Assembly: GCF_001266615.1 (NCBI RefSeq)
Contig: NZ_LGHZ01000012.1
Span: 186,001-250,000, forward strand
Origin: Kluyvera genomosp. 1
GTDB taxonomy: Bacteria; Pseudomonadota; Gammaproteobacteria; Enterobacterales; Enterobacteriaceae
Length of the DNA stretch: 64,000 nt
Direction of reading: 5' to 3'
Part shown: positions 1 to 10,782 of the stretch, piece by piece
How positions within the stretch are numbered: position 1 is the stretch's first letter
Layout of the letters: every line of letters starts with the position of its first letter
Notes under the pieces: generated by a model
Databases searched by the model: none
Seen by the model: only the letters and a program-made list of their open reading frames with translations
What the model was told of the DNA's origin: nothing
Program-made: the position numbers and the translations under genes

Positions 1-1
1 A

Positions 2-505
2 TATCAAAACAGCAATAACGTGCTCGATCCAGCAGCTTCTGCTGAAGCGGCGACGTCATTAGTTAACACGCTCATTGCCAAAAAAATTGAGATGGAAGCG
101 GACCTGCGCAACCTGATGACTTATCTACGTGAGGACGCCCCTCAAGTTGTCAGCAGTAAAAATGCGATTAAGTCCTTACAGGCACAGATTGACGTTGAGC
201 AAAATAAAATTACCGCACCGGACGGTAAAAAACTCAACAGTATGGCCGCGGATTTTGAGGACCTGAAAACGACAGTGAAATTCGACACCGATTTGTATTC
301 CCTGGCATTACAAGCTATCGAAAAAACGCGACTCGAAAGCGCCAGGAAATTAAAAACGTTGTCTGTAATTAGTTCGCCACAGCTACCACAGGAATCCCGA
401 TTCCCCAACGTACCGTATTTATTAGCCAGTTGGTTATTGGTGTGTTGTCTGCTCTTTGGCACGGCAAAACTATTGATCGCCATTATTGAAGATCACAAAG
501 ACTGA
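2..505 (+). CDS. kpsE: KpsE capsule export protein, 3' part only
   Basis: The window opens inside this gene: the frame runs in from base 2 without a start, giving the last 167 residues. KpsE is the inner-membrane polysaccharide co-polymerase that links the KpsMT ABC exporter to outer-membrane KpsD in group 2/3 capsule systems. The visible part fits its C-terminal half. It is a long charged helical (coiled-coil-like) periplasmic stretch, then one strong membrane helix about residues 139-162, then a short charged tail ending DHKD. kpsD begins 31 bases downstream, so the two are surely co-transcribed. The call rests on topology and context more than on any single motif. Confidence 0.85.
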   Translation, partial: YQNSNNVLDPAASAEAATSLVNTLIAKKIEMEADLRNLMTYLREDAPQVVSSKNAIKSLQAQIDVEQNKITAPDGKKLNSMAADFEDLKTTVKFDTDLYSLALQAIEKTRLESARKLKTLSVISSPQLPQESRFPNVPYLLASWLLVCCLLFGTAKLLIAIIEDHKD

Positions 506-536
506 TTAACCGCCAATATCATTAACAGAGCCTATT

Positions 537-2207
537 ATGAAATTAGTCAAAACGCTTCTTATATTGAGTTTCCTACAATCCTGCCAGGCGCTGGCAGTGG
601 GGATTACCGCCGATCCTGAACTCACCGGAGCGGCCGGATTACCACAGATACTGGCGGCAAAAACTCAGAGCACAAATAACAATGGCTTCGATGATACACC
701 AGCCCCGATGCCTGCCCAGCCGCTGAGCAGAATGTTCGGCGCCCAGTTGTTCAATGGCACCACGGCCGATAGTGGGAGCAGCATTGGTTTTAACCCGAGC
801 TATATCATTGGACTGGGCGACACCATCCAGATTCGCCTTTGGGGTGCCTTTAATTTTGACGGCGCGCTGGCCGTTGACCCTAAAGGCAATATTTTCGTCC
901 CCAACGTTGGTCCGCTCAAAGTGACCGGTGTCAGTAACGGCCAGCTTAATAGTCTGGTGACAGCCAAAATTAAGGAAGTTTATCAATCTAACGTCAACGT
1001 TTATGCCTCTTTGCTACAGGCACAGCCGGTAAAAGTGTTCGTCACGGGCTATGTCAGAAACCCAGGCCTGTACGGTGGTGTAGCTTCCGATTCTCTACTG
1101 TCTTATCTGAGTAAAGCGGGCGGCGTTGATAGCGATCGCGGCAGCTACGTTGATATCACCGTGAAGCGCGGAAAGAGCGTGCGTTCACACGTTAACTTGT
1201 ATGATTTCCTGCTCAACGGTTCACTGAATCTGTCGCAGTTCTCTGACGGCGATACTATCGTCGTTGGTCCTCGCCAGTACACTTTTAGCGTTGAAGGCGA
1301 TGTCTATAACAGCTATGACTTTGAGTTTCATGACGGCAGTATTCCGGTAGCAGAAGCACTGGAATGGTCACGGCCTAAACCGGGTGCGACGCACTTTACC
1401 ATCATACGCCAGCAAGGGGCGATGAAGCGGACCGAATACTATCCGTTGAGCAGTGCATCGGGAAAAATGCTGCAGGATGGCGATAAGCTGATTATCAGCT
1501 CTGACCGCTATGCCGGTACTATCCAGGTACGTATTGAAGGCGCCCATTCCGGCGAACATGCAGTGGTACTGCCATATGGTTCAACGATGAAGCAAGTGCT
1601 GGCACAGTTAAAACCCAATAGCATGTCGCAACTTAGCAGCATCCAGCTATACCGCCACTCGGTCGCCGTTCGCCAGAAAGAGATGCTCAATACCTCGTTG
1701 CAGAAACTGGAAGAAGCTTCCCTTTCCTCACAATCATCCACTCAGGAAGAGGCTCGTCTGCGCGTTCAGGAAGCCCAGCTAGTGAGTCGGTTCGTCGCTA
1801 AAGCACGCAACGTGGCACCTAAAGGACAGGTCGTGCTTAACGAAAATAATCTCGACAGCGTGATTCTGGAAGATGGCGACGTGATTACTATCCCAGAGAA
1901 AACGTCGCTGGTAATGATTCACGGTTCCGTGCTGTTCCCCAACGTAATCTCCTGGGATAAGAAATTGGATGTGGATGATTACATTGAAAAATGTGGTGGT
2001 TTAACGCAGAAATCAGGGCAATCCAAAATTATCGTCATTCATCAGGATGGCTCGGCAGTGGATGCCGACGACGTAGATGATGTTATCCCAGGTGATGAAA
2101 TCATGGTGCTGCCGAAGTACGAAACCAAGAATTTGGAGGTGACGCGCGGTATCTCTACCATTCTTTATCAAATGGCGGTGGCGGCAAAAGTCATTCTGGA
2201 ACTGTAA
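537..2207 (+). CDS. kpsD: KpsD outer-membrane capsule export protein
   Basis: 556 residues, close to the usual KpsD length. An N-terminal signal peptide (basic MKLVK, hydrophobic core, cleavage near residue 20) sends it to the periplasm and outer membrane. There it forms the exit channel or periplasmic adaptor for capsule. A polysaccharide-export (Wza-type) domain lies near residues 85-185 ([14 protein letters not shown], then [14 protein letters not shown]), followed by SLBB-like beta-grasp segments and a second one near 450-530 ([23 protein letters not shown]). It sits between kpsE and kpsC. In E. coli group 2 loci kpsU lies between kpsD and kpsC; here it is absent. Confidence 0.93.
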   Translation: MKLVKTLLILSFLQSCQALAVGITADPELTGAAGLPQILAAKTQSTNNNGFDDTPAPMPAQPLSRMFGAQLFNGTTADSGSSIGFNPSYIIGLGDTIQIRLWGAFNFDGALAVDPKGNIFVPNVGPLKVTGVSNGQLNSLVTAKIKEVYQSNVNVYASLLQAQPVKVFVTGYVRNPGLYGGVASDSLLSYLSKAGGVDSDRGSYVDITVKRGKSVRSHVNLYDFLLNGSLNLSQFSDGDTIVVGPRQYTFSVEGDVYNSYDFEFHDGSIPVAEALEWSRPKPGATHFTIIRQQGAMKRTEYYPLSSASGKMLQDGDKLIISSDRYAGTIQVRIEGAHSGEHAVVLPYGSTMKQVLAQLKPNSMSQLSSIQLYRHSVAVRQKEMLNTSLQKLEEASLSSQSSTQEEARLRVQEAQLVSRFVAKARNVAPKGQVVLNENNLDSVILEDGDVITIPEKTSLVMIHGSVLFPNVISWDKKLDVDDYIEKCGGLTQKSGQSKIIVIHQDGSAVDADDVDDVIPGDEIMVLPKYETKNLEVTRGISTILYQMAVAAKVILEL

Positions 2208-2268
2208 AAACGATGGCGTGGCGGAGAAATCCGCCACCAACAACACACCAACACGGAAGCCGTTCAGG

Positions 2269-4290
2269 ATGATAGGCATCTACTCTTCGGGTATCTGGCA
2301 GATCCCGCACCTTCAGAGTTTCTTAGGCAAAGCATGCTGCAAACTGTCGTCTTTAGCGGCTATTTCTGACGACGTGGATGCTATTGCCGTCTGGGGGGAA
2401 CGCCCCTCGGCCCAGCGTCCCATTGAGCGCGCAATAAAATGCGGGCGACCGGTCCTGCGTCTGGAAGACGGTTTCACACGTTCGTTAGGCCTGGGTGTGA
2501 ACGGCACGCCTCCATTAAGCATGATCGTTGACGATCTTGGGATTTACTACGATGCCAGTCGCCCCAGCCGCTTAGAAATGTTAATCAAACAGGAAGCTGA
2601 GACACCGACCTTGCAGCAGGAAGCGCAACGTGCAGCCGCATTCATTGTTGAAAATGACATATCAAAATACAACCATGCCCCTACTTTCAACGAAACCCAT
2701 CATACTGATGTCGTGTTAGTGGTAGATCAAACCTACGGCGATGTATCCGTCACACTAGGCGGAGCAACAGAAATGCAGTTTGCGGCGATGCTTTCTTGTG
2801 CAAAAAAAGAACATCCTCAAAGTGAGATTTGGATAAAAACACACCCAGATGTGCTGACAGGTAAAAAGAGCGGTTACTTTGACTCGCTAACCACTGACCC
2901 GCGCATTCGACTAATTACTAAAGATTTCAGCCCGCAATCTCTGCTTCGCCAGGTGTCCCATGTTTATACCGTGACATCGCAATACGGCATTGAAGCATTA
3001 ATGGCGGGTAAAAAGGTCGTTTGTTTTGGCTTGCCTTGGTATGCAGGATGGGGGCTCACCGATGACAGGCATCCACTGGCAACCGAGTTAGCCGCCCGGC
3101 GCCGACGCGCGCCTCTGAGCGCACTGGTCGCTGCGGCCTGGCTGCAATATACCCATTATATCGACCCCTATACGGGACAGCCTGGTACATTATTCGATGT
3201 TCTGGACTATATCCACATGCATCGCCAGCATCTACTTGCACGTTGCGGTCATCTCTGGGCCCCAGGAATGACGCTGTGGAAAAGCAGCATCGTGAAACCC
3301 TTCTTGAAAACGTCTGGCAATAGTATCGATTTCTCGCACAAAGGCCGAGATGCCAGCACCTGCATAGTATGGGGAATCAAAGATGAGCTGCGCTGGCGCC
3401 AGAAAGCCTCTCAATTAGATATTCCAGTTTGGCGAATGGAGGATGGCTTCCTGCGATCGTCTGGTCTAGGTTCCGATTTACTTCCCCCCCTTTCACTCGT
3501 TCTGGATAAAACCGGAATTTACTATGATGCTAGCCGACCAAGCGATCTCGAAAACTCACTCATCTATTCAGAGTTAACAACGGAGCAGCAGCGACGGGCA
3601 GAGGCATTACAACAGAATCTTATCGCTAACAAACTGAGTAAGTATAACCTCGGAGCGAGCTGGAAAATCTCCGCCGACGTAGAAAGCCGGCGCAAGATTT
3701 TGGTCACCGGACAGGTAGAGAACGATGCGTCCATAGCCCGTGGAACAACAAGCATCAATACCAATCTGATGTTGTTACAAACCGTCCGGGAACGCTATCC
3801 GGACGCATTCATTATCTATAAACCACACCCAGACGTTCTCGTGGGTAATCGCCCGGGTCATATCTCTGTTCAGGACATGAATACTCTCGCTAATTGTGTC
3901 GCAGTGGATGCGGATATTATCGAATGCATACAGCAAGCTGATGAAATTCATACCATGACTTCACAGTCAGGTTTTGAAGCGCTGATGCATGGAAAAAAAG
4001 TCTTTTGCTACGGTATGCCCTTCTATGCTGGCTGGGGGCTTACTACGGATGAATATACCTGTGAACGCCGCAACCGACGTCTTTCCATTACCGACCTGGT
4101 GTATCAAACCCTCATTAGCTACCCAACTTACATTCACCCAGATTCTAAGCAATGCATTCCACCTGAAATGGCCATGGACTGGTTGCTTGCGCAAAAAAAG
4201 CAGGACATTGGGATCAGACGTGGCCCGGGGCAGTATTTGCAGCGGCAAGGCCGAAAACTACAGATGCTACTTAAGGCGATGAAGAAGTAA
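2269..4290 (+). CDS. kpsC: KpsC beta-Kdo transferase (two-module)
   Basis: KpsC extends the poly-Kdo linker on the lyso-phosphatidylglycerol anchor of ABC-exported capsules, acting at the cytoplasmic membrane. The protein carries two related glycosyltransferase modules. The motif (R)xEDGF-RS-GLG...PPLS...[11 protein letters not shown] occurs twice, with EDGF near residue 66 and again at 391-394. YAGWGLT(D) also occurs twice. The frame is open from a GTG at 2218, but I chose the ATG at 2269 because the family starts MIGIYS and the GTG has no ribosome binding site; a weak GGAA lies 10 bases before the ATG. Length 673 residues fits the family. It is followed by kpsS after 18 bases. Confidence 0.92.
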   Translation: MIGIYSSGIWQIPHLQSFLGKACCKLSSLAAISDDVDAIAVWGERPSAQRPIERAIKCGRPVLRLEDGFTRSLGLGVNGTPPLSMIVDDLGIYYDASRPSRLEMLIKQEAETPTLQQEAQRAAAFIVENDISKYNHAPTFNETHHTDVVLVVDQTYGDVSVTLGGATEMQFAAMLSCAKKEHPQSEIWIKTHPDVLTGKKSGYFDSLTTDPRIRLITKDFSPQSLLRQVSHVYTVTSQYGIEALMAGKKVVCFGLPWYAGWGLTDDRHPLATELAARRRRAPLSALVAAAWLQYTHYIDPYTGQPGTLFDVLDYIHMHRQHLLARCGHLWAPGMTLWKSSIVKPFLKTSGNSIDFSHKGRDASTCIVWGIKDELRWRQKASQLDIPVWRMEDGFLRSSGLGSDLLPPLSLVLDKTGIYYDASRPSDLENSLIYSELTTEQQRRAEALQQNLIANKLSKYNLGASWKISADVESRRKILVTGQVENDASIARGTTSINTNLMLLQTVRERYPDAFIIYKPHPDVLVGNRPGHISVQDMNTLANCVAVDADIIECIQQADEIHTMTSQSGFEALMHGKKVFCYGMPFYAGWGLTTDEYTCERRNRRLSITDLVYQTLISYPTYIHPDSKQCIPPEMAMDWLLAQKKQDIGIRRGPGQYLQRQGRKLQMLLKAMKK

Positions 4291-4308
4291 TATCGAGAGG
4301 GATTCGCT

Positions 4309-5556
4309 ATGAACAGCAATACGATCAATACGCTACTATCAGGGAAACGATACCTGCTATTGCAGGGGCCGATGGGGCCGTTCTTCAACGATATGGCGGA
4401 ATGGCTAGAGTCTCAAGGACGTGAAGCCGTAAACGTCGTGTTCAACGCAGGTGATCGCTTTTACTGCAGAAAACGGCAGTATCTGACATACACGCAAACC
4501 CCAAAAGAGTTCCCCCATTGGTTAAAAGAGACCTGGCAGCAATATCCTTTTGATACCATCCTGTGCTTCGGTGACTGCCGCTTGCTACACCAAGCCGCAA
4601 AGCGCTGGGCGCATGCTAAAGGAGTGCGCTTTTTAGCATTTGAAGAAGGATATTTACGCCCACATTTTATTACCCTGGAAAGCGGCGGCGTAAACGCCTA
4701 TTCCTCACTACCCAGAGATCCCGATTTCTATCGTCATCTGCCCGCTCTACCTGAGCTTGAGGTACACAGTTTAAAACCCTCAACCAAACTGCGTATCTGG
4801 CATGCTATGTGGTATTACTTTGTGAGCTGGCATCATCAGGATCAGTTCCCTCAATATCGTCACCACAAGGTTTTTTCACCATGGTATGAAGCCAAATGTT
4901 GGATCCGTGCCGGCTGGCGTAAGCAGTGGTATCGCTACAAGGAAAGACACGTTATGGGCCGTCTGCAAACCGCGCTGGATCAACGTTATTTTTTGGCAAT
5001 TCTACAGGTTTATAACGACAGCCAAATTCGCAACCATAGCCCTTATAAGGATGTTCGTAACTACATAAATGATGTGATGTTTTCGTTTTCTAAAAAGGCA
5101 TCACCAACGGACTATCTTGTGTTCAAACACCATCCAATGGATCGTGGGCATCGTCTGTATGGACCGCTCATTAGAAAATTAGGCAAACAGTATGGCGTTG
5201 GGGACCGAGTGATTTATGTACACGATCTACCAATGCCAAAAATGCTGTCACATGCCAGGGCTGTCATTACGATTAACAGTACTGCTGGAATATCTGCGCT
5301 GATCCACAACAAGCCGCTAAAAGTGATGGGGCAGGCTCTTTATGACATCAAGGGCTTAACCTATCAGGGGCATCTGAATCAGTATTGGGGGGCTAATTTT
5401 AAACCTGATGAGAGATTGTTTAAGAAATTCAGTATATATCTTCGGATGAATACACAGATTAATGCAGTATTCTATGGAAGGAAGTCACCTGAAATAATCA
5501 GATATCAGGTGACTCACCAGGAAAAATTGACGGAAGGGAAGTGGTTTTTACAGTGA
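4309..5556 (+). CDS. kpsS: KpsS capsule linker beta-Kdo transferase
   Basis: 415 residues. KpsS adds the first Kdo to the lipid anchor before KpsC elongates the linker. The protein shows the expected cytosolic GT-B-like layout: an N-terminal nucleotide-fold stretch (LLLQGPMGPFFNDMAEWLESQG), LAFEEGYLRPHFITLE near residue 110 (the KpsS counterpart of the KpsC EDGF motif), and a C-terminal half with FKHHPMDRGHRLYG and ITINSTAGISALIHNKPLKVMG near residues 265-345. An AGAGGG ribosome binding site precedes the ATG. It is the last gene of the rightward capsule operon and faces the leftward serotype operon across an 84-base gap with no obvious terminator hairpin. Confidence 0.92.
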   Translation: MNSNTINTLLSGKRYLLLQGPMGPFFNDMAEWLESQGREAVNVVFNAGDRFYCRKRQYLTYTQTPKEFPHWLKETWQQYPFDTILCFGDCRLLHQAAKRWAHAKGVRFLAFEEGYLRPHFITLESGGVNAYSSLPRDPDFYRHLPALPELEVHSLKPSTKLRIWHAMWYYFVSWHHQDQFPQYRHHKVFSPWYEAKCWIRAGWRKQWYRYKERHVMGRLQTALDQRYFLAILQVYNDSQIRNHSPYKDVRNYINDVMFSFSKKASPTDYLVFKHHPMDRGHRLYGPLIRKLGKQYGVGDRVIYVHDLPMPKMLSHARAVITINSTAGISALIHNKPLKVMGQALYDIKGLTYQGHLNQYWGANFKPDERLFKKFSIYLRMNTQINAVFYGRKSPEIIRYQVTHQEKLTEGKWFLQ

Positions 5557-5640
5557 GGAACAAGAGGCGAAATTTATGATCTAGCTCATGTGCGTCAGCG
5601 TAATAATAATTTACAACGCCGAGAAAAACCATATTACTCT

Positions 5641-6915
5641 TTAGTGATCTGAGTTTAGAGTGGAGCTAACAATCACATCTGAATCATTCACTTGTACACT
5701 TTGGTTTAGAGGGTAAACAAACTCACTAAAATCAAAATAAACATGCAACCTCATATTATACGAACCAACTGAAATGTGTTTTATAATATCGAACCCCTTT
5801 TGCCAATATATACACACTGCTTTATCAAACTTTTTATTTAGCGAGACCGAGTAGCTACAATCTAAATTATAAAATTCAATTTCCGCATAAATCTTCCCAA
5901 GCATTGACTCCTCTTTAAAGGCCCCTAACAATCTTGATGCGCACAACTTATTGTTCACAAAAACAAATCGCATATCTATATTTTTTTTATAAACAGCATC
6001 CCTTCCTGATACTATTTGTATAACTTTCGAGAATTGCCGTTTAACAAACTCCATCGCAGAACCTGAGTGGGGCATATCTTTAAGCATAACAACATTAAGA
6101 CCACTGAATGACTTCATGGGGATTCCCCTGGAAGCATCGAAATCATTCTCTGCAAAAGAATATGTTACGTTTTTATTTATTAATTCAGGAAGGGTTTTAA
6201 TATAATTATAATAGAGCCTTGCATTTTCACCTAAGCTATATCTCATTAACGGATTTTGTGGTAGGTAATTATATAAATCAAGCTGAGGTATATCCAAAAA
6301 AAATTTTGAGAAGGGGAATTCATCTATATAATCAATAGCAATAGACGCACCTTTAGAGTTCCCATAAAAAATCAAATCCATCGGTGCAAGATTATATTTC
6401 AACATCAACGCAGAGATTAATTCCCTTACAATACTTTTAATTTTAAATCCATTTTTAGTTTCATACATGTAATTACCATAAACACTCTCCTTGTCCTGAA
6501 AAGCAAGTATAAGCACATCATGTAATCTTGATTGAAGAGAAGTCATTGCGCTTAATCGATAATTAATATTATCAAAATTGCTAACCCCTGGAAAAGTTAT
6601 CAAACATTTTTTTGGGTTAGTAATATTTCCTGTCAATGAGTAAAAAACAGGCTCACCTTCTAAAAAAAACTCTTGGATTTTATGTTTATTATCAAACGCA
6701 ATCTGATCTGGATGATAAATTTTATACGGCAAAATATCCAATGATACATGCTCAGTATTTCCAACCAATTCAACTTTATCTCCTTCTTTTATTGGGAGGT
6801 TTGTGAACCATTTTTCTTTACGGCCAGAAATAGGCACCTCAATATTATTTATTACTAACTTTGATTTGACTGAATTTAAAGAATTATCAAACTTTATATT
6901 TGCATACAGTGACAT
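5641..6915 (-). CDS. Putative alpha/beta-hydrolase of the capsule locus (XcbB/CpsF-like)
   Basis: 424 residues, starting at the ATG preceded by AGGGG; the frame also opens at a TTG four codons earlier, which I rejected. A nucleophile elbow YGNSKGA (Ser about 187), an acidic loop ENDFDASRG (Asp about 258/260) and DMPHSGSA (His about 283) together suggest a serine-hydrolase triad. This layout resembles the XcbB/CpsF proteins found in phosphate-containing capsule loci of Neisseria and Pasteurellaceae, whose exact role is, as far as I know, not settled. No signal peptide or membrane helix is seen. It is the last gene of the leftward serotype operon, 54 bases after the polymerase. A role in capsule trimming, release or acylation is only inference. 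Strongly AT-rich. Confidence 0.6.
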   Translation of the reverse strand: MSLYANIKFDNSLNSVKSKLVINNIEVPISGRKEKWFTNLPIKEGDKVELVGNTEHVSLDILPYKIYHPDQIAFDNKHKIQEFFLEGEPVFYSLTGNITNPKKCLITFPGVSNFDNINYRLSAMTSLQSRLHDVLILAFQDKESVYGNYMYETKNGFKIKSIVRELISALMLKYNLAPMDLIFYGNSKGASIAIDYIDEFPFSKFFLDIPQLDLYNYLPQNPLMRYSLGENARLYYNYIKTLPELINKNVTYSFAENDFDASRGIPMKSFSGLNVVMLKDMPHSGSAMEFVKRQFSKVIQIVSGRDAVYKKNIDMRFVFVNNKLCASRLLGAFKEESMLGKIYAEIEFYNLDCSYSVSLNKKFDKAVCIYWQKGFDIIKHISVGSYNMRLHVYFDFSEFVYPLNQSVQVNDSDVIVSSTLNSDH

Positions 6916-6969
6916 AAAACCCCTCAATATGAACCGTGAAATATTAATTACTTAATCTTAAAGAACAAA

Positions 6970-9900
6970 TCAACAGGTAAGGACTTTTCTTGTATCTTCA
7001 TTAGCCCAAATTCTAGCAGTTGCAAGTCTGCTCTTCATTTCATGATCAACTATAGGCAGCTTTAGTAGGCAAGCCTGTTGGAAACAGGCCACCGCGGTTT
7101 CATATTCACCATAAGACATAGCCAATTCTCCAAATAATTCAAGACTTTTACTCGACAACTTAGAAACATTAATCCTTTTAAAATAATCATAGGATTCCTT
7201 AGTGAAATTATCTGAACACAATCTGTATAAATAATCCTCAATAATCCTCACTGGAATAGTTTCAAAACATTCATCAATAAACAACTTTACTTTTTGTAGA
7301 TCTTTATCAATATACAAAAAATATTTTAAAACGTCTAATCTATAATTCTCTTTTAATAATGATGGTGATAAAAACAAGAATGCAAAGTCATCTATATTTT
7401 TTATTTTTAAATGAGCCCCCCTCATACTAAAAAAATAACATGAAGCAAATAGTGGAATAGATGTCCTCCCTTGAAGAATACTTGACAAACCAATATATTT
7501 TTGAATTACACTCCATTTGTTAAGTTTATAAAGAGATCGTAAATAGATAAATTTAACAAGAATATTTTGTTTATCTAGCATAGAGAGCTTAGGATAGTCT
7601 CTTATTATATACTCCGGATGTCCAGATAACTCAAAAACTCTATACATCAAAATTGTATGGTTTATTACAACAAAATCAAAAGAAGATATATTCTCGGAAA
7701 TATAATTAACTGCGGACATTGGATTTTCATTATAAAGTTGTAAAAACACCTCATCGCATTCACGCAAAAAATTGTTATTTGTAATTTTATTTAAAGAACA
7801 ACCTTCTGAAAAGAATAAGTTATAATAGAATCCTTCTATATCGTTATCTTGTAAGGTAATAACGCCATCAGACTCCATAAGGATATTTTTCACCAAATTT
7901 ATTTGAGATCTTAACTTTAATGACTGATCTATAGGTAATTTAGAAGCCAATTGGATAAATTCTATTGCTCTATCAATATAGCCAAGATGTGTAAGCACAT
8001 CGATATAGTTGACTATATATTTATTATCAATTTTTTCAAATTGCTCCTCACCATCTTTTTCAGAGAAAATTGAAGAATACCGTCGGTTAGCAATAATCAT
8101 ATTTTGAGCTTCATAAGCTTTCAATGCCCATTCAGCTGTTTTAGCTCTTCCAGACACATAATCAGAATCAGAAAAGACACTATCACTCAACTCTTTCTTA
8201 TCGAGAGATTCAATTGCAGCCACTGTTCTTTCACAACAGAGTCCATCTCTATATGGAAAGAATACATTTGCTTTCAAAGCATAACTTGAATGCATAATGC
8301 AATTATTAGCTATCGTTTTTATAATGAAATCTACAACCTCATATTCATCATTATAAACAGGCCCGAAACCATTTTCTCGATAACTGTAATACCCTTTGTT
8401 ATAATGACCTTTATTAAAGAAATCATCCTCATCAAACTGATAATAGCATACAGGTTTATTAAGATATGCCATTTCAAAAGCAACTGAAGAATAGTCCGTA
8501 ATCATTATGCTAGCACGTAAAAAAAGCTCCTGAATACTTCCACTTGAATGACTTAACACCGTCACATGTTCTGGAAGAGTATATTTATCCAGATATGGTT
8601 GTATATTCGCATGAGGGAAAAAAATAATTTTATATCCTGAAGATTCTGCAGCGTATTTTAACTTATCATTTGATAGAAAATTATACCACGTCGTAGCATA
8701 TTCACTTTCAACGAAATCTGGAAGCAACTCACGTTCAGTCCCTGAAATAACCTTTCCTAGTAATGATGGCCTCCATGTCGGCATTACCAGAATGATTTTC
8801 TCACTTTCAATTTCAGAATTTATTAACGCATCATGCCGTGGTAATCCAGTAAGAGCCACTTCCTTAGGAGTGAATTTATAAGGGCTCATATCATCTACTA
8901 TTGATTTATATTCACCAATTGCCGATGTTACAAATAAATCAAATTTTTTCCAATCAGGTTTAAATAATGCTGACTGATCATTATGTATAACACCATGCTG
9001 AAGAAAGATAAATTTCTTCCATGTCATGCGTTTATCTTTGAAGTAATCTGTTGCAAACTGCGCAGCATGTGAGCTAATCACCCGAGAGCATGATTCTAAT
9101 GCTTTTTCATGCTCAGCCTCACCAAAAGCGAGCAGTTTAAAACCTTCATCGCTTAGTCTCTGCCAGTCATGGGATTCCTTTTGTAGTACAAACCATGCAG
9201 GAATATCTGGTCGGGTATTATGTACGTACCGATATAGATGCTCAGCATTATCATCAGCTTGATTGTCACGATCCATGAATATCCAAGCATCGCGATATAT
9301 TGAAGATGGTTTAAATTTTGGCTTAAGATTAATATGTTGTCTTTTAATAAGAACTGGTGTAATTGAATTAACAACTTTCTTATCCAATCCTCGCATCTTA
9401 ATTAAACGATTATTTAATTTTATAGATAATGGTTTGGATATAACATCACTGCTTGCGCTTAACCAGGCGACACGTTCAACAAAAAACACCTCTCCGAATA
9501 GATTGTGTGAAATGTTTTTATCAATGCACGGGATGATATCTTTACTCCCAATAATAAAACATTCTGTCAATAACGATGATGTATAATATCTAAGCATAAA
9601 CATATTTTTATCTATATCATACTGAAGGATATCGACAGCGTTGCTAATTCGTTCTTTCCCAATGATATTTAGGCAGCCAACTTTAAACTGTTCAGCGCAT
9701 GAAATATTGAATTTATTAATAACTTCCTTACCAATTAATTGCATTGTTTCTTTAAATGACTCAAGGAATTTATTTTTTTCATCATTTGATAGATTATCTA
9801 ACAAAGACTGATTGACAAGACCTTTTTTTATGTATTTTAAAAGCATATAGAAAAGTGAACGTCTCAAGAAATCTTGCCACTTTTTTGCTCCTGGAATATT

Positions 9901-10782
9901 TAATTTAAACTTATCACCAAGTAAAATAAAATACTCAGTAAATAAAACAGGCTCACTCCAACTATTTTCCTTGAATGGGTTTGATATATTTTCCTCATGA
10001 ACTAGATATTTTGACTTTGTAGAAATAGTTATTCTCCTGGTTTCTGGAAGGCTTCTAAAAATGTCAAAGAAAAGGCCAATACCATCAAATTTTAAAGTAT
10101 AAAACCCTCCTTGCTTGCGCAATATTGCCTTCAGAACACCAGATGGAAACAAGCACCCATAAATAGAATCAACAGCCATCTGCTCAGGTAACATATTATC
10201 TACAGATAACTTAGAATGTAATGCTGTAATAGGATTAAAATTACGGCCAACTTCGCTGTTAGAATTAGCAGTCAACACAGCAGAACAGATAATCGACCCT
10301 CTTCTTACTTTTTTAGAATCCGACAATAAAAAATCATCAGTTGCCTTAAAGAAAGTCATATCGAGGAAATCATCTCCCCATATAAAAAGAGTATAGTTTT
10401 GTTGTAATGATGAGGTAAATGATAAATACCCTAGTTCTTCTTTGACAGAAAACACTTTCACATTTTCATTTAAAGAACTTATATACACAGTCTGTTCTTC
10501 ATTTACACCTAAATCGAGTATTGTTACATTTATATTTTCAAAGTCCAAGTCCTGTTGCTCATAGATAGAAGACATACAACGTTCTAGATTTGATACTTTC
10601 TCATTCACTACAACAACAATTTCATACGAATACCGTGTTTTTGTTTTCGCAGCATTTTTCTTGACATCATTTAGACCATGCTCCGCAATGTTTTTCTTTT
10701 GAACAACTATTTTTCTTTTAGACAGCATGTCACTAAAAAAAAGTTTAGGCTCTCTAATTAATTTCTTTAACTTTTTGTTCAT
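6970..10782 (-). CDS. Large capsule polymerase: GT-A-like + TagF-like polyol-phosphate transferase + helical repeat tail
   Basis: 1270 residues in three parts. Residues about 52-300 look like a GT-A/GT2 glycosyltransferase (VVVVNEKVSNLERCMSSIYEQ, an acidic WGDDF at 135-139). Residues about 497-825 match the TagF/CDP-glycerol glycerophosphotransferase family: LQHG at 594-597, PTWRP at 668-672, FPHANIQP from 722, ITDYSSVAFE at 761-770. The remaining ~440 residues are helical with TPR-like pairs near the end (GELAMSYGEYETAVACFQQA). Teichoic-acid-like capsule polymerases of Actinobacillus and Neisseria combine such domains. The expected product is a backbone with glycerol- or polyol-phosphate. 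Its start overlaps the upstream gene by 4 bases (ATGA), so the two are translationally coupled. The gene is very AT-rich (18 of 60 G+C in the line at 7861). Confidence 0.8.
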   Translation of the reverse strand: MNKKLKKLIREPKLFFSDMLSKRKIVVQKKNIAEHGLNDVKKNAAKTKTRYSYEIVVVVNEKVSNLERCMSSIYEQQDLDFENINVTILDLGVNEEQTVYISSLNENVKVFSVKEELGYLSFTSSLQQNYTLFIWGDDFLDMTFFKATDDFLLSDSKKVRRGSIICSAVLTANSNSEVGRNFNPITALHSKLSVDNMLPEQMAVDSIYGCLFPSGVLKAILRKQGGFYTLKFDGIGLFFDIFRSLPETRRITISTKSKYLVHEENISNPFKENSWSEPVLFTEYFILLGDKFKLNIPGAKKWQDFLRRSLFYMLLKYIKKGLVNQSLLDNLSNDEKNKFLESFKETMQLIGKEVINKFNISCAEQFKVGCLNIIGKERISNAVDILQYDIDKNMFMLRYYTSSLLTECFIIGSKDIIPCIDKNISHNLFGEVFFVERVAWLSASSDVISKPLSIKLNNRLIKMRGLDKKVVNSITPVLIKRQHINLKPKFKPSSIYRDAWIFMDRDNQADDNAEHLYRYVHNTRPDIPAWFVLQKESHDWQRLSDEGFKLLAFGEAEHEKALESCSRVISSHAAQFATDYFKDKRMTWKKFIFLQHGVIHNDQSALFKPDWKKFDLFVTSAIGEYKSIVDDMSPYKFTPKEVALTGLPRHDALINSEIESEKIILVMPTWRPSLLGKVISGTERELLPDFVESEYATTWYNFLSNDKLKYAAESSGYKIIFFPHANIQPYLDKYTLPEHVTVLSHSSGSIQELFLRASIMITDYSSVAFEMAYLNKPVCYYQFDEDDFFNKGHYNKGYYSYRENGFGPVYNDEYEVVDFIIKTIANNCIMHSSYALKANVFFPYRDGLCCERTVAAIESLDKKELSDSVFSDSDYVSGRAKTAEWALKAYEAQNMIIANRRYSSIFSEKDGEEQFEKIDNKYIVNYIDVLTHLGYIDRAIEFIQLASKLPIDQSLKLRSQINLVKNILMESDGVITLQDNDIEGFYYNLFFSEGCSLNKITNNNFLRECDEVFLQLYNENPMSAVNYISENISSFDFVVINHTILMYRVFELSGHPEYIIRDYPKLSMLDKQNILVKFIYLRSLYKLNKWSVIQKYIGLSSILQGRTSIPLFASCYFFSMRGAHLKIKNIDDFAFLFLSPSLLKENYRLDVLKYFLYIDKDLQKVKLFIDECFETIPVRIIEDYLYRLCSDNFTKESYDYFKRINVSKLSSKSLELFGELAMSYGEYETAVACFQQACLLKLPIVDHEMKSRLATARIWANEDTRKVLTC

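Noticed and set aside
2218..2268. GTG start for kpsC adding 17 residues
   Set aside because: No ribosome binding site, and the extra residues do not fit the family N-terminus MIGIYS.
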